Shown one piece after another: positions 55,097-62,972 of a DNA stretch of 64,000 nucleotides (positions are counted from its first letter, which is position 1; each line of letters opens with the position of its first letter). This DNA is from Burkholderia ubonensis subsp. mesacidophila (lineage in GTDB: Bacteria; Pseudomonadota; Gammaproteobacteria; Burkholderiales; Burkholderiaceae), in the NCBI RefSeq assembly GCF_002097715.1, contig NZ_CP020738.1, forward strand, positions 558,001 through 622,000, given 5' to 3'. The notes under the pieces were generated by a model, which was not told the origin of the DNA, made no database searches, and saw only the letters and a program-made list of their open reading frames with translations. A program made the translations under genes and the position numbers.

Positions 55097-55999
55097 TCAG
55101 GCGCGTGACGTGTCGGCTTTGGTTTTCCGGTTGCCGAACTGTTCCTGAAGAAACTCGATGAAGCGCTGCGTCTTGGCCGGCAGCAGGCGCGTCGCGGTGA
55201 GCGCGTACACCGGCACCGGCGTGCCTTGCCAGTCCGGCAGCACGGGGCGCAGGCGACCGCTTGCCAGCTCCTCGGTCACCAGTTCCTCGGCCACGAGGAT
55301 CACGCCCTGGTCCAGCTCCGCCAGCCGCCGGAACATGCCGATGCTGTTGACCGCGAAGCGCCCGCCGATCGCGACATCGACGGATTCCGTCCCGCGGCTC
55401 AACGTCCAGACGCCCGGCTTCGGAAAGCCGACGCACGCGTGCCGCGCGAGCTCGGCGGGATGCGCCGGTTCGCCCGCCTGTTCGAGATAGCGCGGCGACG
55501 CATAGAGGCGGGCCGGGATGCGCGCGAGCAGCCGCGCGATCAGCGTCGAATCCGGCTGCTCGCCCATCCGGATCGCGATGTCGAACGGCTCGGCGACGAG
55601 ATCGACCCGGCGCGGCGTGAGGTCGAACTCGAAGCGGATGCCGGGGTAGCGGCGCGCGAATTCGACGACGAGCGGCGCGAGGAACACCATCGCGAAATCC
55701 ACCGGCAGCGACGCGCGCAGCACGCCCGTGGGCTGCGCCAGCATCTCGCCGAGCTGCTCGTGCGCGAGCCGCGCTTCCTCGACGATCCGCCGGCACCGTT
55801 CGTAGTAGAGCTGCCCGGCTTCGGTCAGCTCGATCCTGCGGGTCGTGCGATGCAGCAGCCGCAAGCCGATCGCCTTTTCGAGCGCGCTGATGCGCCGGGA
55901 CACGGTCGAGTTCGGCACGCCCGTGAGTTCCGCCGCCCGGCGGAAGCTCATCGCGTTCACGACGTCGACGAACAGCGCCATGTCGTTCAGCAGTTCCAT
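55097..55999 (-). CDS. LysR-family transcriptional regulator (CrgA-like)
   Basis: A 300-residue LysR. HTH: LNDMALFVDVVNAMSFRRAA, then GVPNSTVSRRISALEKAIGL; effector domain FMVFLAPLVVEFARR-like and FEFDLTPRRVDLVAEPFDI. It diverges from the ene-reductase operon (start at 56131) with about 130 bp between, so it probably responds to an electrophile or quinone that the operon removes. Its 3' end faces the other LysR (35 bp apart). Confidence 0.9.
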   Translation of the reverse strand: MELLNDMALFVDVVNAMSFRRAAELTGVPNSTVSRRISALEKAIGLRLLHRTTRRIELTEAGQLYYERCRRIVEEARLAHEQLGEMLAQPTGVLRASLPVDFAMVFLAPLVVEFARRYPGIRFEFDLTPRRVDLVAEPFDIAIRMGEQPDSTLIARLLARIPARLYASPRYLEQAGEPAHPAELARHACVGFPKPGVWTLSRGTESVDVAIGGRFAVNSIGMFRRLAELDQGVILVAEELVTEELASGRLRPVLPDWQGTPVPVYALTATRLLPAKTQRFIEFLQEQFGNRKTKADTSRA

Positions 56000-56130
56000 G
56001 TTCGGTGCTCCATGAATGGATCAATCAATTCCATTCTGACGGATTTATCCCATCAGTGGTTTGGTTCAGACTGCCTCCATCGTTCGTCGCGCCGCCGTCC
56101 GGCGCGCGTCACAGTCAACCGGAGGTCACC

Positions 56131-57207
56131 ATGAGCCGCTTTTTCGATCCCGTCCGCGTCGGACGCTATGTGTTGCCCAACCGCGTCGTAATGGCGCCGA
56201 TGACCCGCTCGCGGGCCACCGCCGACGGCGTGCCCGCCGACATCACCGCCACCTATTACGCGCAGCGCGCAAGCGCCGGCCTGATCGTGACCGAGGGCGT
56301 GTTTCCGTCCGCGATGGGCAAGGGCTACGTGCACACGCCGGGCATCGACACCGATGCGCAGGTCGCGGCGTGGAAGCGCGTGACCGACGCGGTGCACGCG
56401 CGCGGCGGGCGGATCTTCATGCAGCTGATGCACTGCGGCCGCATTTCGCATCCGTCGCTGCTGCCGGAGGGCGTGCTGCCCGTCGCGCCGTCGGCGATCC
56501 GCCCCGACGGCCAGGCATGGACGCCCGTCGGGCAGGTCGATTTCGTGACGCCGCGCGCGCTGAGCGTCGACGAGATCGCGGGCGTCGTCGACGAATACCG
56601 CCGGGCCACGCGCCTCGCGCTCGATGCCGGGTTCGACGGCGTCGAGCTGCATGCGGCGTCCGGCTACCTGCCCGAGCAGTTCCTGTCGTCCGGCAGCAAC
56701 CGGCGCGAGGACGCGTACGGCGGTTCGGTCGAAGGCCGCGCACGCTTCGTGCTGGAGGCGCTCGCCGCGATGGTGGACGAAGCCGGCGCCGACCGCGTCG
56801 GCATCAAGATCTCGCCGGAGATGAACTACAACAGCATCACCGACGCGAATCCTCAGGAAACCTATGCGTATCTGGTCGACCAGCTGCGCGGCCTCGGCCT
56901 GGCCTATCTGCACGTCTCGCTGTTCGGCGCCGGCGTCGACTATCACGCGCTGCTGCGTCCGCGCTTCGACGGCGCATACCTGATGGGCGGCGGGCTGAAT
57001 CGCGACAGCGCCGAGGCGGCGCTGACGGCGCACCGCGCCGACGCCACCGTGTTCGGCAGCGCGTTCCTCGCGAACCCGGACCTGCCCGAACGGTTCCGCC
57101 GGCGCGCGTCGCTCAACGAGCCGGACCGCACGACGTTCTTCGCGCCGCCGGACGCGAAGGGCTACATCGATTACCCGGCGCTGGATGTGGCGGACGAGGC
57201 TGCGTGA
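56131..57207 (+). CDS. Alkene reductase (Old Yellow Enzyme family)
   Basis: A 358-residue FMN ene-reductase. N-terminus RYVLPNRVVMAPMTRSRATA, then GVFPSAMGKGYVHTPGIDT and MQLMHCGRISHPSLLPEG, the FMN-binding part. The active-site pair H-x-x-N/H is altered: the block reads VELHAASGYLPEQFLS, His followed by Ser, while Tyr two residues on is kept. C-terminal FGSAFLANPDLPERFRRRAS is standard. The ATG follows GGAGG. It heads a unit with an isochorismatase-like hydrolase and an ABM monooxygenase, regulated by the divergent LysR. Confidence 0.9.
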   Translation: MSRFFDPVRVGRYVLPNRVVMAPMTRSRATADGVPADITATYYAQRASAGLIVTEGVFPSAMGKGYVHTPGIDTDAQVAAWKRVTDAVHARGGRIFMQLMHCGRISHPSLLPEGVLPVAPSAIRPDGQAWTPVGQVDFVTPRALSVDEIAGVVDEYRRATRLALDAGFDGVELHAASGYLPEQFLSSGSNRREDAYGGSVEGRARFVLEALAAMVDEAGADRVGIKISPEMNYNSITDANPQETYAYLVDQLRGLGLAYLHVSLFGAGVDYHALLRPRFDGAYLMGGGLNRDSAEAALTAHRADATVFGSAFLANPDLPERFRRRASLNEPDRTTFFAPPDAKGYIDYPALDVADEAA

Positions 57208-57246
57208 GGCCTGCATGAGCGGCCACGCATCGACTGGAGAACCCTC

Positions 57247-57840
57247 ATGTCATTCGAACGATTTACCGCGGACGATGCCGCGCTGCTGCTGATCGACCAT
57301 CAGGTCGGCACGATGAGCTGGGTGAAGTCGATACCGTTCGACGAGATGAAGCGCAACGCGCTGATGCTCGCGAAAACGGCGGCGATCCTCGGGCTGCCCG
57401 TCGTGCTGACGTCCAGCATGGAGTCGCTCGCGCAAGGGCCGCTGCTGCCCGAGCTCGAGACCATCCTGCCGGCCGCGTTCGCCGCGCGCGTCAGGCGCGC
57501 CGGCATCATCAACGCGATGGACGACCCGCACTTCGCCGCGGCCGTCGAGGCGACCGGCCGCCGCAGGATCGTCATCGCGGGCGTGACCAACGATGTGTGC
57601 ACGGTGTTTCCGGCGCTGACCCTCGTCTGGCGCGGCTACGACGTGCAGGTCGTGGCGGATGCCGGCGGCTCGCCGAGCGCGACGGGCGACGACATGGCGC
57701 TGCGCCGGATGGAGCGGGGCGGCGTCACGCTGACGAGCACCAACCAGGTGATCGCGGAGCTGACCGGCGACTGGAGCACGCCGGCCGGCGGGCGAATCGT
57801 CCAGGAGATCGTGATGCCCGCGTTGCAGGGGGCGGCCTGA
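57247..57840 (+). CDS. Isochorismatase-family cysteine hydrolase
   Basis: A 197-residue protein with the Asp-Lys-Cys triad pattern: LLLIDHQVGTMSWVKSIPFD (Asp17), and Cys118 in VIAGVTNDVCTVFPALTL, plus the following VWRGYDVQVVADAGGSPSAT typical of this family (as YcaC-like hydrolases). Starts 39 bp after the ene-reductase. Hydrolyses an amide or vinyl ether; the substrate is unknown. Confidence 0.88.
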   Translation: MSFERFTADDAALLLIDHQVGTMSWVKSIPFDEMKRNALMLAKTAAILGLPVVLTSSMESLAQGPLLPELETILPAAFAARVRRAGIINAMDDPHFAAAVEATGRRRIVIAGVTNDVCTVFPALTLVWRGYDVQVVADAGGSPSATGDDMALRRMERGGVTLTSTNQVIAELTGDWSTPAGGRIVQEIVMPALQGAA

Positions 57841-57944
57841 GCGGTAGTCTCGGCGGGCGCGGCCGACGGGCGACGCGTCAGGATCGGGACGACCGCGGAT
57901 GTCGTACACTCGCGGTTCTTTCAACCGTCTCCCGAGCAAGCCCC

Positions 57945-58271
57945 GTGTACTCGTCTACCTTCATTTTCCGTGCCGGGCAGTTCGACGACGAATTCCATCG
58001 CCTCGATCGGCAGATCGCCGACATGGCGCGGGCGATTCCCGGCTATCTGGGGGAAGAGAGCTGGGAGATGCCCGGCACGGGGCTGATCCAGAACGTCTAC
58101 TACTGGGAGTCGGAGGAGGCGCTGCAGCAACTGATCCGGAATCCGGCGCACCTCGAAGCGAAGTCGAAGCAGGCGCGCTGGCTCGACGGCTACCGGGTCG
58201 TCATCGCGAAGGTGCTCCAGGAGTATGGCGACGGCGAGCTCGTGAAGCGGGCCGTCGGTCAGATTGCCTGA
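57945..58271 (+). CDS. Antibiotic biosynthesis monooxygenase (ABM) domain protein
   Basis: A 108-residue ferredoxin-like ABM protein: STFIFRAGQFDDEFHRLDRQ, then IPGYLGEESWEMPGTGLIQN and VYYWESEEALQQLIRNPAHL, ending with HLEAKSKQARWLDGYRVVIA. The start is GTG at 57945; earlier in-frame sequence belongs to the previous gene region. Such proteins oxidise quinols or small aromatics without cofactor. Third gene of the ene-reductase unit, 104 bp after the isochorismatase-like gene. Confidence 0.82.
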   Translation: MYSSTFIFRAGQFDDEFHRLDRQIADMARAIPGYLGEESWEMPGTGLIQNVYYWESEEALQQLIRNPAHLEAKSKQARWLDGYRVVIAKVLQEYGDGELVKRAVGQIA

Positions 58272-58575
58272 TCGGCGTCGCGCGCACGGCGTGTTCGATC
58301 CGGTGCGGATACCTGATCGGTCCGCTCCGCCGCATCCGGCTGACCGTCGTTGCGCGGCAAGCGCTCCCATATCGGAAAGATGTCGTTGTCCGCCGACGGC
58401 TGCGCGTCGATCCCCTTTTCATGGTCGAGGCCCGGCAGCTCGAGCAGGCGGTCGACGACGGGTTCACGCCTTCAGCGTCCTGCGGGAACAGGCGGGCAAG
58501 CCGCTTGTCCGCGCCGTACCGCCGCCGCCACGCGTCCGACGGGAACGGCCCTTGGTTCGTTGGTTCCGAGACGTT
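58259..58575 (-). pseudogene. Eroded gene fragment of unknown family
   Basis: Two minus-strand frames carry protein-like sequence with strong G/C at third positions. One (58460-58575) reads SDAWRRRYGADKRLARLFPQ and continues DAEGVNP. The other (58262-58471) reads RLLELPGLDHEKGIDAQPSA, then DNDIFPIWERLPRNDGQPD, and stops at 58259. They join near 58465 with a one-base shift. I do not recognise the family, and no start is evident. It looks like the remains of a gene that lay after the LuxR gene. Confidence 0.4.
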
Positions 58576-58594
58576 GATTGATGCCACCCGGTCG
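58272..58594. other. Region without an intact gene
   Basis: No intact gene. It holds the eroded minus-strand fragment described separately and lies between the ABM gene and the stop of the LuxR-type gene. No terminator hairpin with U-tract was recognised. Confidence 0.4.
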
Positions 58595-59329
58595 TCACAG
58601 GAGACCATAGCGCTCCGCTCTTCGCGCCGCCTCGTTGATTCGCGGTACGCCAAACTTCTCATTGATGCGGCTGTACATGGCGTAGACCGTTGCAACGGAC
58701 AGACCGATAGTCCGGGCAACCTCTTGGGCGGGCTCGGCGGCAAGCACCAGTCGCAGCGCGCTCACCTCTCGTTCATCAAGGGCATACTTCGCCGCGGCCG
58801 CACGGCGGTTGATGGAAATCCGCCCGTCGAGCAATTCGAGCGCTGTGGCACGAAGCAGCGATCGCCAACGCATCAGCAGTTCTTCTCCACCGGCTTCGGC
58901 GTCCACATCGGTCGATGCGAGCAATACGCCGATCAACGCGGTGCTCCGTGCATGTGCCGGTAAAGTCAGCGTGCTCCGTAGACCGTAGCGGCGCGCCGTC
59001 TCGATCATTTCGCGCTGTCCGGCGCTCGCAATGGCAATCTTGCTGCCGGGCGCGGGCGAGGTGTGCGTTCTCCCATACTGCAGATACGGATCGTTGCTGT
59101 ACCAATGACGATGTTGGTAAATCTGGATCCATTCCGGATTGCAGCCGACCAGAAAGCGGTAGTCGGAAGCTCTGGCTTCGTCATCGAGTTGAAAGGTGAC
59201 GAACAGGAATGATGGGATGCCGAGAATCGAGAATACTTTCTTTAGCCGAGATAAAGTCTCCGGATCGGAGTTGCACCCGGAAAGGTCGGTAATCAGCATC
59301 AACGCGTCGTCCAGTTGTCTCTGCATCAC
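58595..59329 (-). CDS. LuxR-type regulator with AHL-binding domain
   Basis: A 244-residue quorum-sensing-type regulator. In the N-terminal autoinducer domain, Trp67, Tyr71, Asp80 and Pro81 have the spacing of the ligand residues Trp57, Tyr61, Asp70 and Pro71 of TraR; the residues matching TraR Trp85 and Gly113 are not conserved, which may change ligand preference. The C-terminal LuxR HTH is LDEREVSALRLVLAAEPAQE, then VARTIGLSVATVYAMYSRIN. No LuxI gene is nearby, so it is a solo. It probably forms one transcription unit with the 87-residue and GGDEF genes upstream. Confidence 0.85.
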   Translation of the reverse strand: MMQRQLDDALMLITDLSGCNSDPETLSRLKKVFSILGIPSFLFVTFQLDDEARASDYRFLVGCNPEWIQIYQHRHWYSNDPYLQYGRTHTSPAPGSKIAIASAGQREMIETARRYGLRSTLTLPAHARSTALIGVLLASTDVDAEAGGEELLMRWRSLLRATALELLDGRISINRRAAAAKYALDEREVSALRLVLAAEPAQEVARTIGLSVATVYAMYSRINEKFGVPRINEAARRAERYGLL

Positions 59330-59364
59330 GCCCTCGTTGGTCTCTGATTATCATGTCCGACTCG

Positions 59365-59628
59365 TTATCTGATCGCCACTTGGCGAATCTTTTCTCGCAC
59401 GAAACTGTAATGTCGCTCCAGCTGCATGAAGTACGGATCGGCGGTCTGGTAGTCGAAGAGTACTGCCTCGGTGTCGAGGAGCAACGAGTGGACAAACGAA
59501 GTGCCGTCCGCATGGACGAGTTTGCGTTCGAGTACCGTGGCCACATTGAACGAGATCAACCGAAGTGAAATCCGTTCCTTGCCGACGATTACCTCAGCCT
59601 CATATAGCGTCTTCTCCATGATTGTCAT
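59365..59628 (-). CDS. Hypothetical 87-residue protein between GGDEF and LuxR genes
   Basis: An 87-residue protein that I do not recognise: KTLYEAEVIVGKERISLRLI, then DGTSFVHSLLLDTEAVLFDY, and a basic tail. The predicted pattern is beta-strand rich at first and helical at the end. Its start overlaps the GGDEF stop (ATGA), so translation is coupled; the LuxR gene starts 35 bp after its stop. The conserved arrangement of overlap suggests a true gene. Confidence 0.7.
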   Translation of the reverse strand: MTIMEKTLYEAEVIVGKERISLRLISFNVATVLERKLVHADGTSFVHSLLLDTEAVLFDYQTADPYFMQLERHYSFVREKIRQVAIR

Positions 59629-61811
59629 GGTCTCGACTCATCGCTCCCAATGCGGGCCTCGGATATTGACAACTCTGTTGCCTGCGTTGCGCGCATGAAT
59701 GCTTCGGAATCGACGTATGCGGACCAGAGACTGACGATATCGGCGATCGGTACTGCCGATTCCAGCAGGATGAACTTGTTCCGTCGACCAAGCTCATCGA
59801 TCGTTATACGCAATATATCAGCAGGCCAAACGCGGGGTTCGATGACGACGCCGTTGAACGGGGAATTCTCGAGCCACGTGTACGACGAGAATCGACCTGA
59901 AAAGCCCGCAATGATTAATTGGGCGCCGGTTCGCGAGAGCGCTTCTATACGCTCGATCGCGAGAGCGGAATGTTCGTCGAGCGCGGCTTCCGGTATTTCG
60001 AGAACGAGCCGATGGAGGACTTTCGGGTATTGCCGGCCGGCGCGATGCAACATCGACGCGCAATCGATCGACAGGAATTGTTCATTGGTGAGCCCATAGA
60101 TAAGGAGCGGACATTGAATTCCCTGGTCTTGCCAGCGCGAGAGCGTGTCGCACGACTCGCAGAACGCGAATTCCGTGGTTGGGCCAAGGAGTCCGTTCTG
60201 CTGGTTGACCGTGTGTAAAGCCAGAACCGGTGCGAGCCGGCCCAACCGGCTCTCGACGGCGACGACGATACGGAAGCCGACGACGGCCTTGCCGCCAAAC
60301 TCCCGAATCGGCGTAAAGCCGAGTTGAAGTTGATTCTCCTTGATAGCCAACCGGAGATGCTGATCCGATTCAAGCGCCTGCTGGCTTGACCGGCGCATGG
60401 CGTCGGAGTAGAACCGCCATGTCGTCTTTCCGGTAAATAATGCTTCTTGTTTGGCGGAGTACATCGACTCATCCGCTTCGCGAATCAAAAGCGACGCACT
60501 GGCAGAATCGGCTTCCCGGACCGAGACGCCGATGCTTGCGCTCACGGCCAGCACGTTGCCGCGCAGCGTGACCGGCATGTCGAAGACGCTGGCGATCCTT
60601 GCGAGCGTCTCGCGTATGAGGGCGTCGATACTGGCCGCGCCCGGCGCCGCGAACATCACGATGAACTCATCGCCGCCGAACCTGCCGATGACGACGCTCG
60701 GCAACGCTTGATTCAATCTCAGCGCGATTTTCTTGAGTACCTGGTCACCCGCTTCGTGGCCAAGCGCGTCGTTCACCCGTTTCATGTCGCAGAGATCGAG
60801 GTACATGACGGCCACATGGAACGGCCGAACCGCCGTCTCCAGTTGATGCTCGAGGCTGGCGAGCACGCCGTGCCGGTTCAGGAGCCCGGTGAGCGCATCG
60901 GTTTCCGACAGTACCTTGAGTCGCTGCCGGCTGTTGGACAGGCGATAGACCAAGAGTGCGATCGTGGTCACGAATAACGAAAAAAATGCCGATAGAATGG
61001 CCGCATTCACGATATACACCCGCTTCATCCGGGTGTATTGCGCGAGTTCATCGAGCTTGCTGAGTGTGACCTTGGCATAGAGCGGATATCCGGGGATTCT
61101 CCGGCACGCTGAAATCGACGCATCGTCTTCGTAAGTTGCGCGACACCGGTCGTCAGGCGTCGATGGCGGCGCGGGTATTCCCGACAGCGCCGTCCCATCA
61201 TCCAGGAAAATCGATGCGAGACCGTTCGGGCCCAGCGACGCGACGTTCGCGTACCGTTGCAACAAGTATTTCCGTTCCTCCGAAACGACGACAATTCCAG
61301 CAAAGCGACCGTCAGGCGACTCCAGCCGGCGTGTCATCTGGATGGTCCACGCTCCCGACACCCGACCTAGCACCGGTGGGCTGATGTACAGCCCTTGGAC
61401 ATCGGGTTTCCGGTGGACGGCGAAGTGATGGCGATCGGTGATGAACATGCCGCCGGCGTATGGCATCGTGCTCTGCAAGATCCGGCCGTTCGCGTCGACG
61501 ATCGACACCTGTGCGGCGTTCGCTCTGGAAAAGAACCCGTCGGACTGCAGGGCGGCGAGGTTGACGATTTTCTCATTGAGTTCGAATTCATGCTTGACAA
61601 GCAGTGCGATCACATCGGCATCGTGAATTGCCGTGCCGGCATGTTGCACCAGCGCATTCACCAGGACGGCCGTCTTTTCCCGACTGCTCGCAAGAACCTC
61701 GGTGCGCTCGGCTGCAAGACGCATGGATACCCCGGCCCACGACGCGCCAAGCACGACGGCGCCGGTCAGGGGAATGAACAGGATGCACTTGAGAAATCGT
61801 GTCTTAAACAC
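59625..61811 (-). CDS. Membrane GGDEF protein with degenerate EAL domain
   Basis: A 728-residue signalling protein. The N-terminus has a membrane helix (about residues 9-29), a periplasmic sensor (dCache-like, about 30-265), and a second helix (about 266-290). The GGDEF domain has an intact GRFGGDEF at 377-383, so c-di-GMP synthesis is possible; the RxxD inhibitory site is missing (LPSVV in its place). The C-terminal EAL-like domain (about 484-715) has VVGFRIVVAV where EAL should be, so it is likely non-catalytic, perhaps a binding domain. First gene of a unit with the 87-residue and LuxR-type genes. Confidence 0.88.
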   Translation of the reverse strand: MFKTRFLKCILFIPLTGAVVLGASWAGVSMRLAAERTEVLASSREKTAVLVNALVQHAGTAIHDADVIALLVKHEFELNEKIVNLAALQSDGFFSRANAAQVSIVDANGRILQSTMPYAGGMFITDRHHFAVHRKPDVQGLYISPPVLGRVSGAWTIQMTRRLESPDGRFAGIVVVSEERKYLLQRYANVASLGPNGLASIFLDDGTALSGIPAPPSTPDDRCRATYEDDASISACRRIPGYPLYAKVTLSKLDELAQYTRMKRVYIVNAAILSAFFSLFVTTIALLVYRLSNSRQRLKVLSETDALTGLLNRHGVLASLEHQLETAVRPFHVAVMYLDLCDMKRVNDALGHEAGDQVLKKIALRLNQALPSVVIGRFGGDEFIVMFAAPGAASIDALIRETLARIASVFDMPVTLRGNVLAVSASIGVSVREADSASASLLIREADESMYSAKQEALFTGKTTWRFYSDAMRRSSQQALESDQHLRLAIKENQLQLGFTPIREFGGKAVVGFRIVVAVESRLGRLAPVLALHTVNQQNGLLGPTTEFAFCESCDTLSRWQDQGIQCPLLIYGLTNEQFLSIDCASMLHRAGRQYPKVLHRLVLEIPEAALDEHSALAIERIEALSRTGAQLIIAGFSGRFSSYTWLENSPFNGVVIEPRVWPADILRITIDELGRRNKFILLESAVPIADIVSLWSAYVDSEAFMRATQATELSISEARIGSDESRP

Positions 61812-61949
61812 AATTGAGGTCGTAAGGAACGCTGGGGAGGAGAACCCGGCCGACCTTGACGAAGCAGTCTCATAAAGCGAGCGCTCCTTTCATTGCCGGA
61901 CAGGCTGACTTATCGCTTGCTGGTGAACGCCGCGTGCGGTTGATCGCAG

Positions 61950-62972
61950 TCAACGGAAAGGCAAGCCAACCGCCGTTTCGAGATGCGTGTCGTTACTCCC
62001 GTGCGCCAGCGTATAGTCCACGGACAATCTGGTTTGCACGATGAAGCGCAGAAGTCGGAGCATTCTGTTGTGGATGAAGCATGAATGGCCGTCGACACCT
62101 GACACGCCATTCGCGAATGCCTCGTCGATTCCGTTGCCTCGGGTCACTCCATCGACGGCGCCTGCATTCATTGCCGCCTTGATCATCGCTGTTTGATCCT
62201 CGGGCGTATGCAATGCATCGAGCTTACCGTGCAGCTGAAGAATGATTGCTGCGAGCGCTTCTGCTCCAAGGTTGGAATTCCATGCGGTGACCGCGTGCCT
62301 GGCGGGAACAGCCGACGCCATTTTGGAACCATCCATGGCAAGCGGAATGCCGAGCAATGCGCCCATGCCGGCCTCGTTGCCGCCATCCCCGATACCAATT
62401 GTAAGGACATCGATTCGATTTGCCTGAATCAACAGTTCGTCCACCGCTCCATTGAAGTCGTCGACTACCTTGCCGCGCATGTTGCGTCGCGTGCCGTCCA
62501 ACATGTGATTGCGCCCTGGCAACTCGATCGACACCACTGCGTCGGGGTGATGCTGGTCGAGCAAGAGACGAGCGAACCTTTCGGCATTCGGTCCTTGTTT
62601 CTCGTCGAAGGTGACAAATCGAGTATGTTGGGCTGCACCTTCATCCAATGCCGAGAGCGCTGCACGTGTGGGGGCTTCGTTAGCCTTGTCCGTCACGATG
62701 GTCACGGCTTTGCCGACCTGCTGTAATGCGCGCGCAAGGGCGGCCGTGCCCGGAGGCCCATCGGTTTCCGGCAACGGGAGCCCGGTATCGGAATCCATGT
62801 CGACTGAAAAACCCGTCAACAGCATGACTTTCCTGATGTGGTTGCACGCGAGCGCAATGCCGGCATGCAGCACGCCTTGAGGATTTTCGAAACGCTTGAT
62901 ACCGCGATCCCGATACCACGTCAGCACCTTCTCGTTCAGTTCCGTAATGAAATGATCATGACTTGCAGGCAT
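61950..62972 (-). CDS. D-glutamate cyclase-like protein (DUF4392)
   Basis: A 340-residue protein of the glutamate cyclase (DUF4392) family. Near the N-terminus, NPQGVLHAGIALACNHIRKV and VMLLTGFSVDMDSDTGLPLP are the family's nucleotide-like loop region; GIGDGGNEAGMGALLGIPLA is its signature. The start chosen is the ATG at 62972 (MPASHDHF), overlapping the MFS gene stop by 17 bp. In mammals, this domain converts D-glutamate to 5-oxo-D-proline. The bacterial DUF1445 partner is not seen, so the activity is not certain. Confidence 0.82.
   Translation of the reverse strand: MPASHDHFITELNEKVLTWYRDRGIKRFENPQGVLHAGIALACNHIRKVMLLTGFSVDMDSDTGLPLPETDGPPGTAALARALQQVGKAVTIVTDKANEAPTRAALSALDEGAAQHTRFVTFDEKQGPNAERFARLLLDQHHPDAVVSIELPGRNHMLDGTRRNMRGKVVDDFNGAVDELLIQANRIDVLTIGIGDGGNEAGMGALLGIPLAMDGSKMASAVPARHAVTAWNSNLGAEALAAIILQLHGKLDALHTPEDQTAMIKAAMNAGAVDGVTRGNGIDEAFANGVSGVDGHSCFIHNRMLRLLRFIVQTRLSVDYTLAHGSNDTHLETAVGLPFR

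Noticed and set aside
58201..58743. 180-codon minus-strand frame as an intact gene after LuxR
   Set aside because: It runs through the end of the LuxR gene in another frame, and only its middle is protein-like; recorded instead as an eroded fragment.
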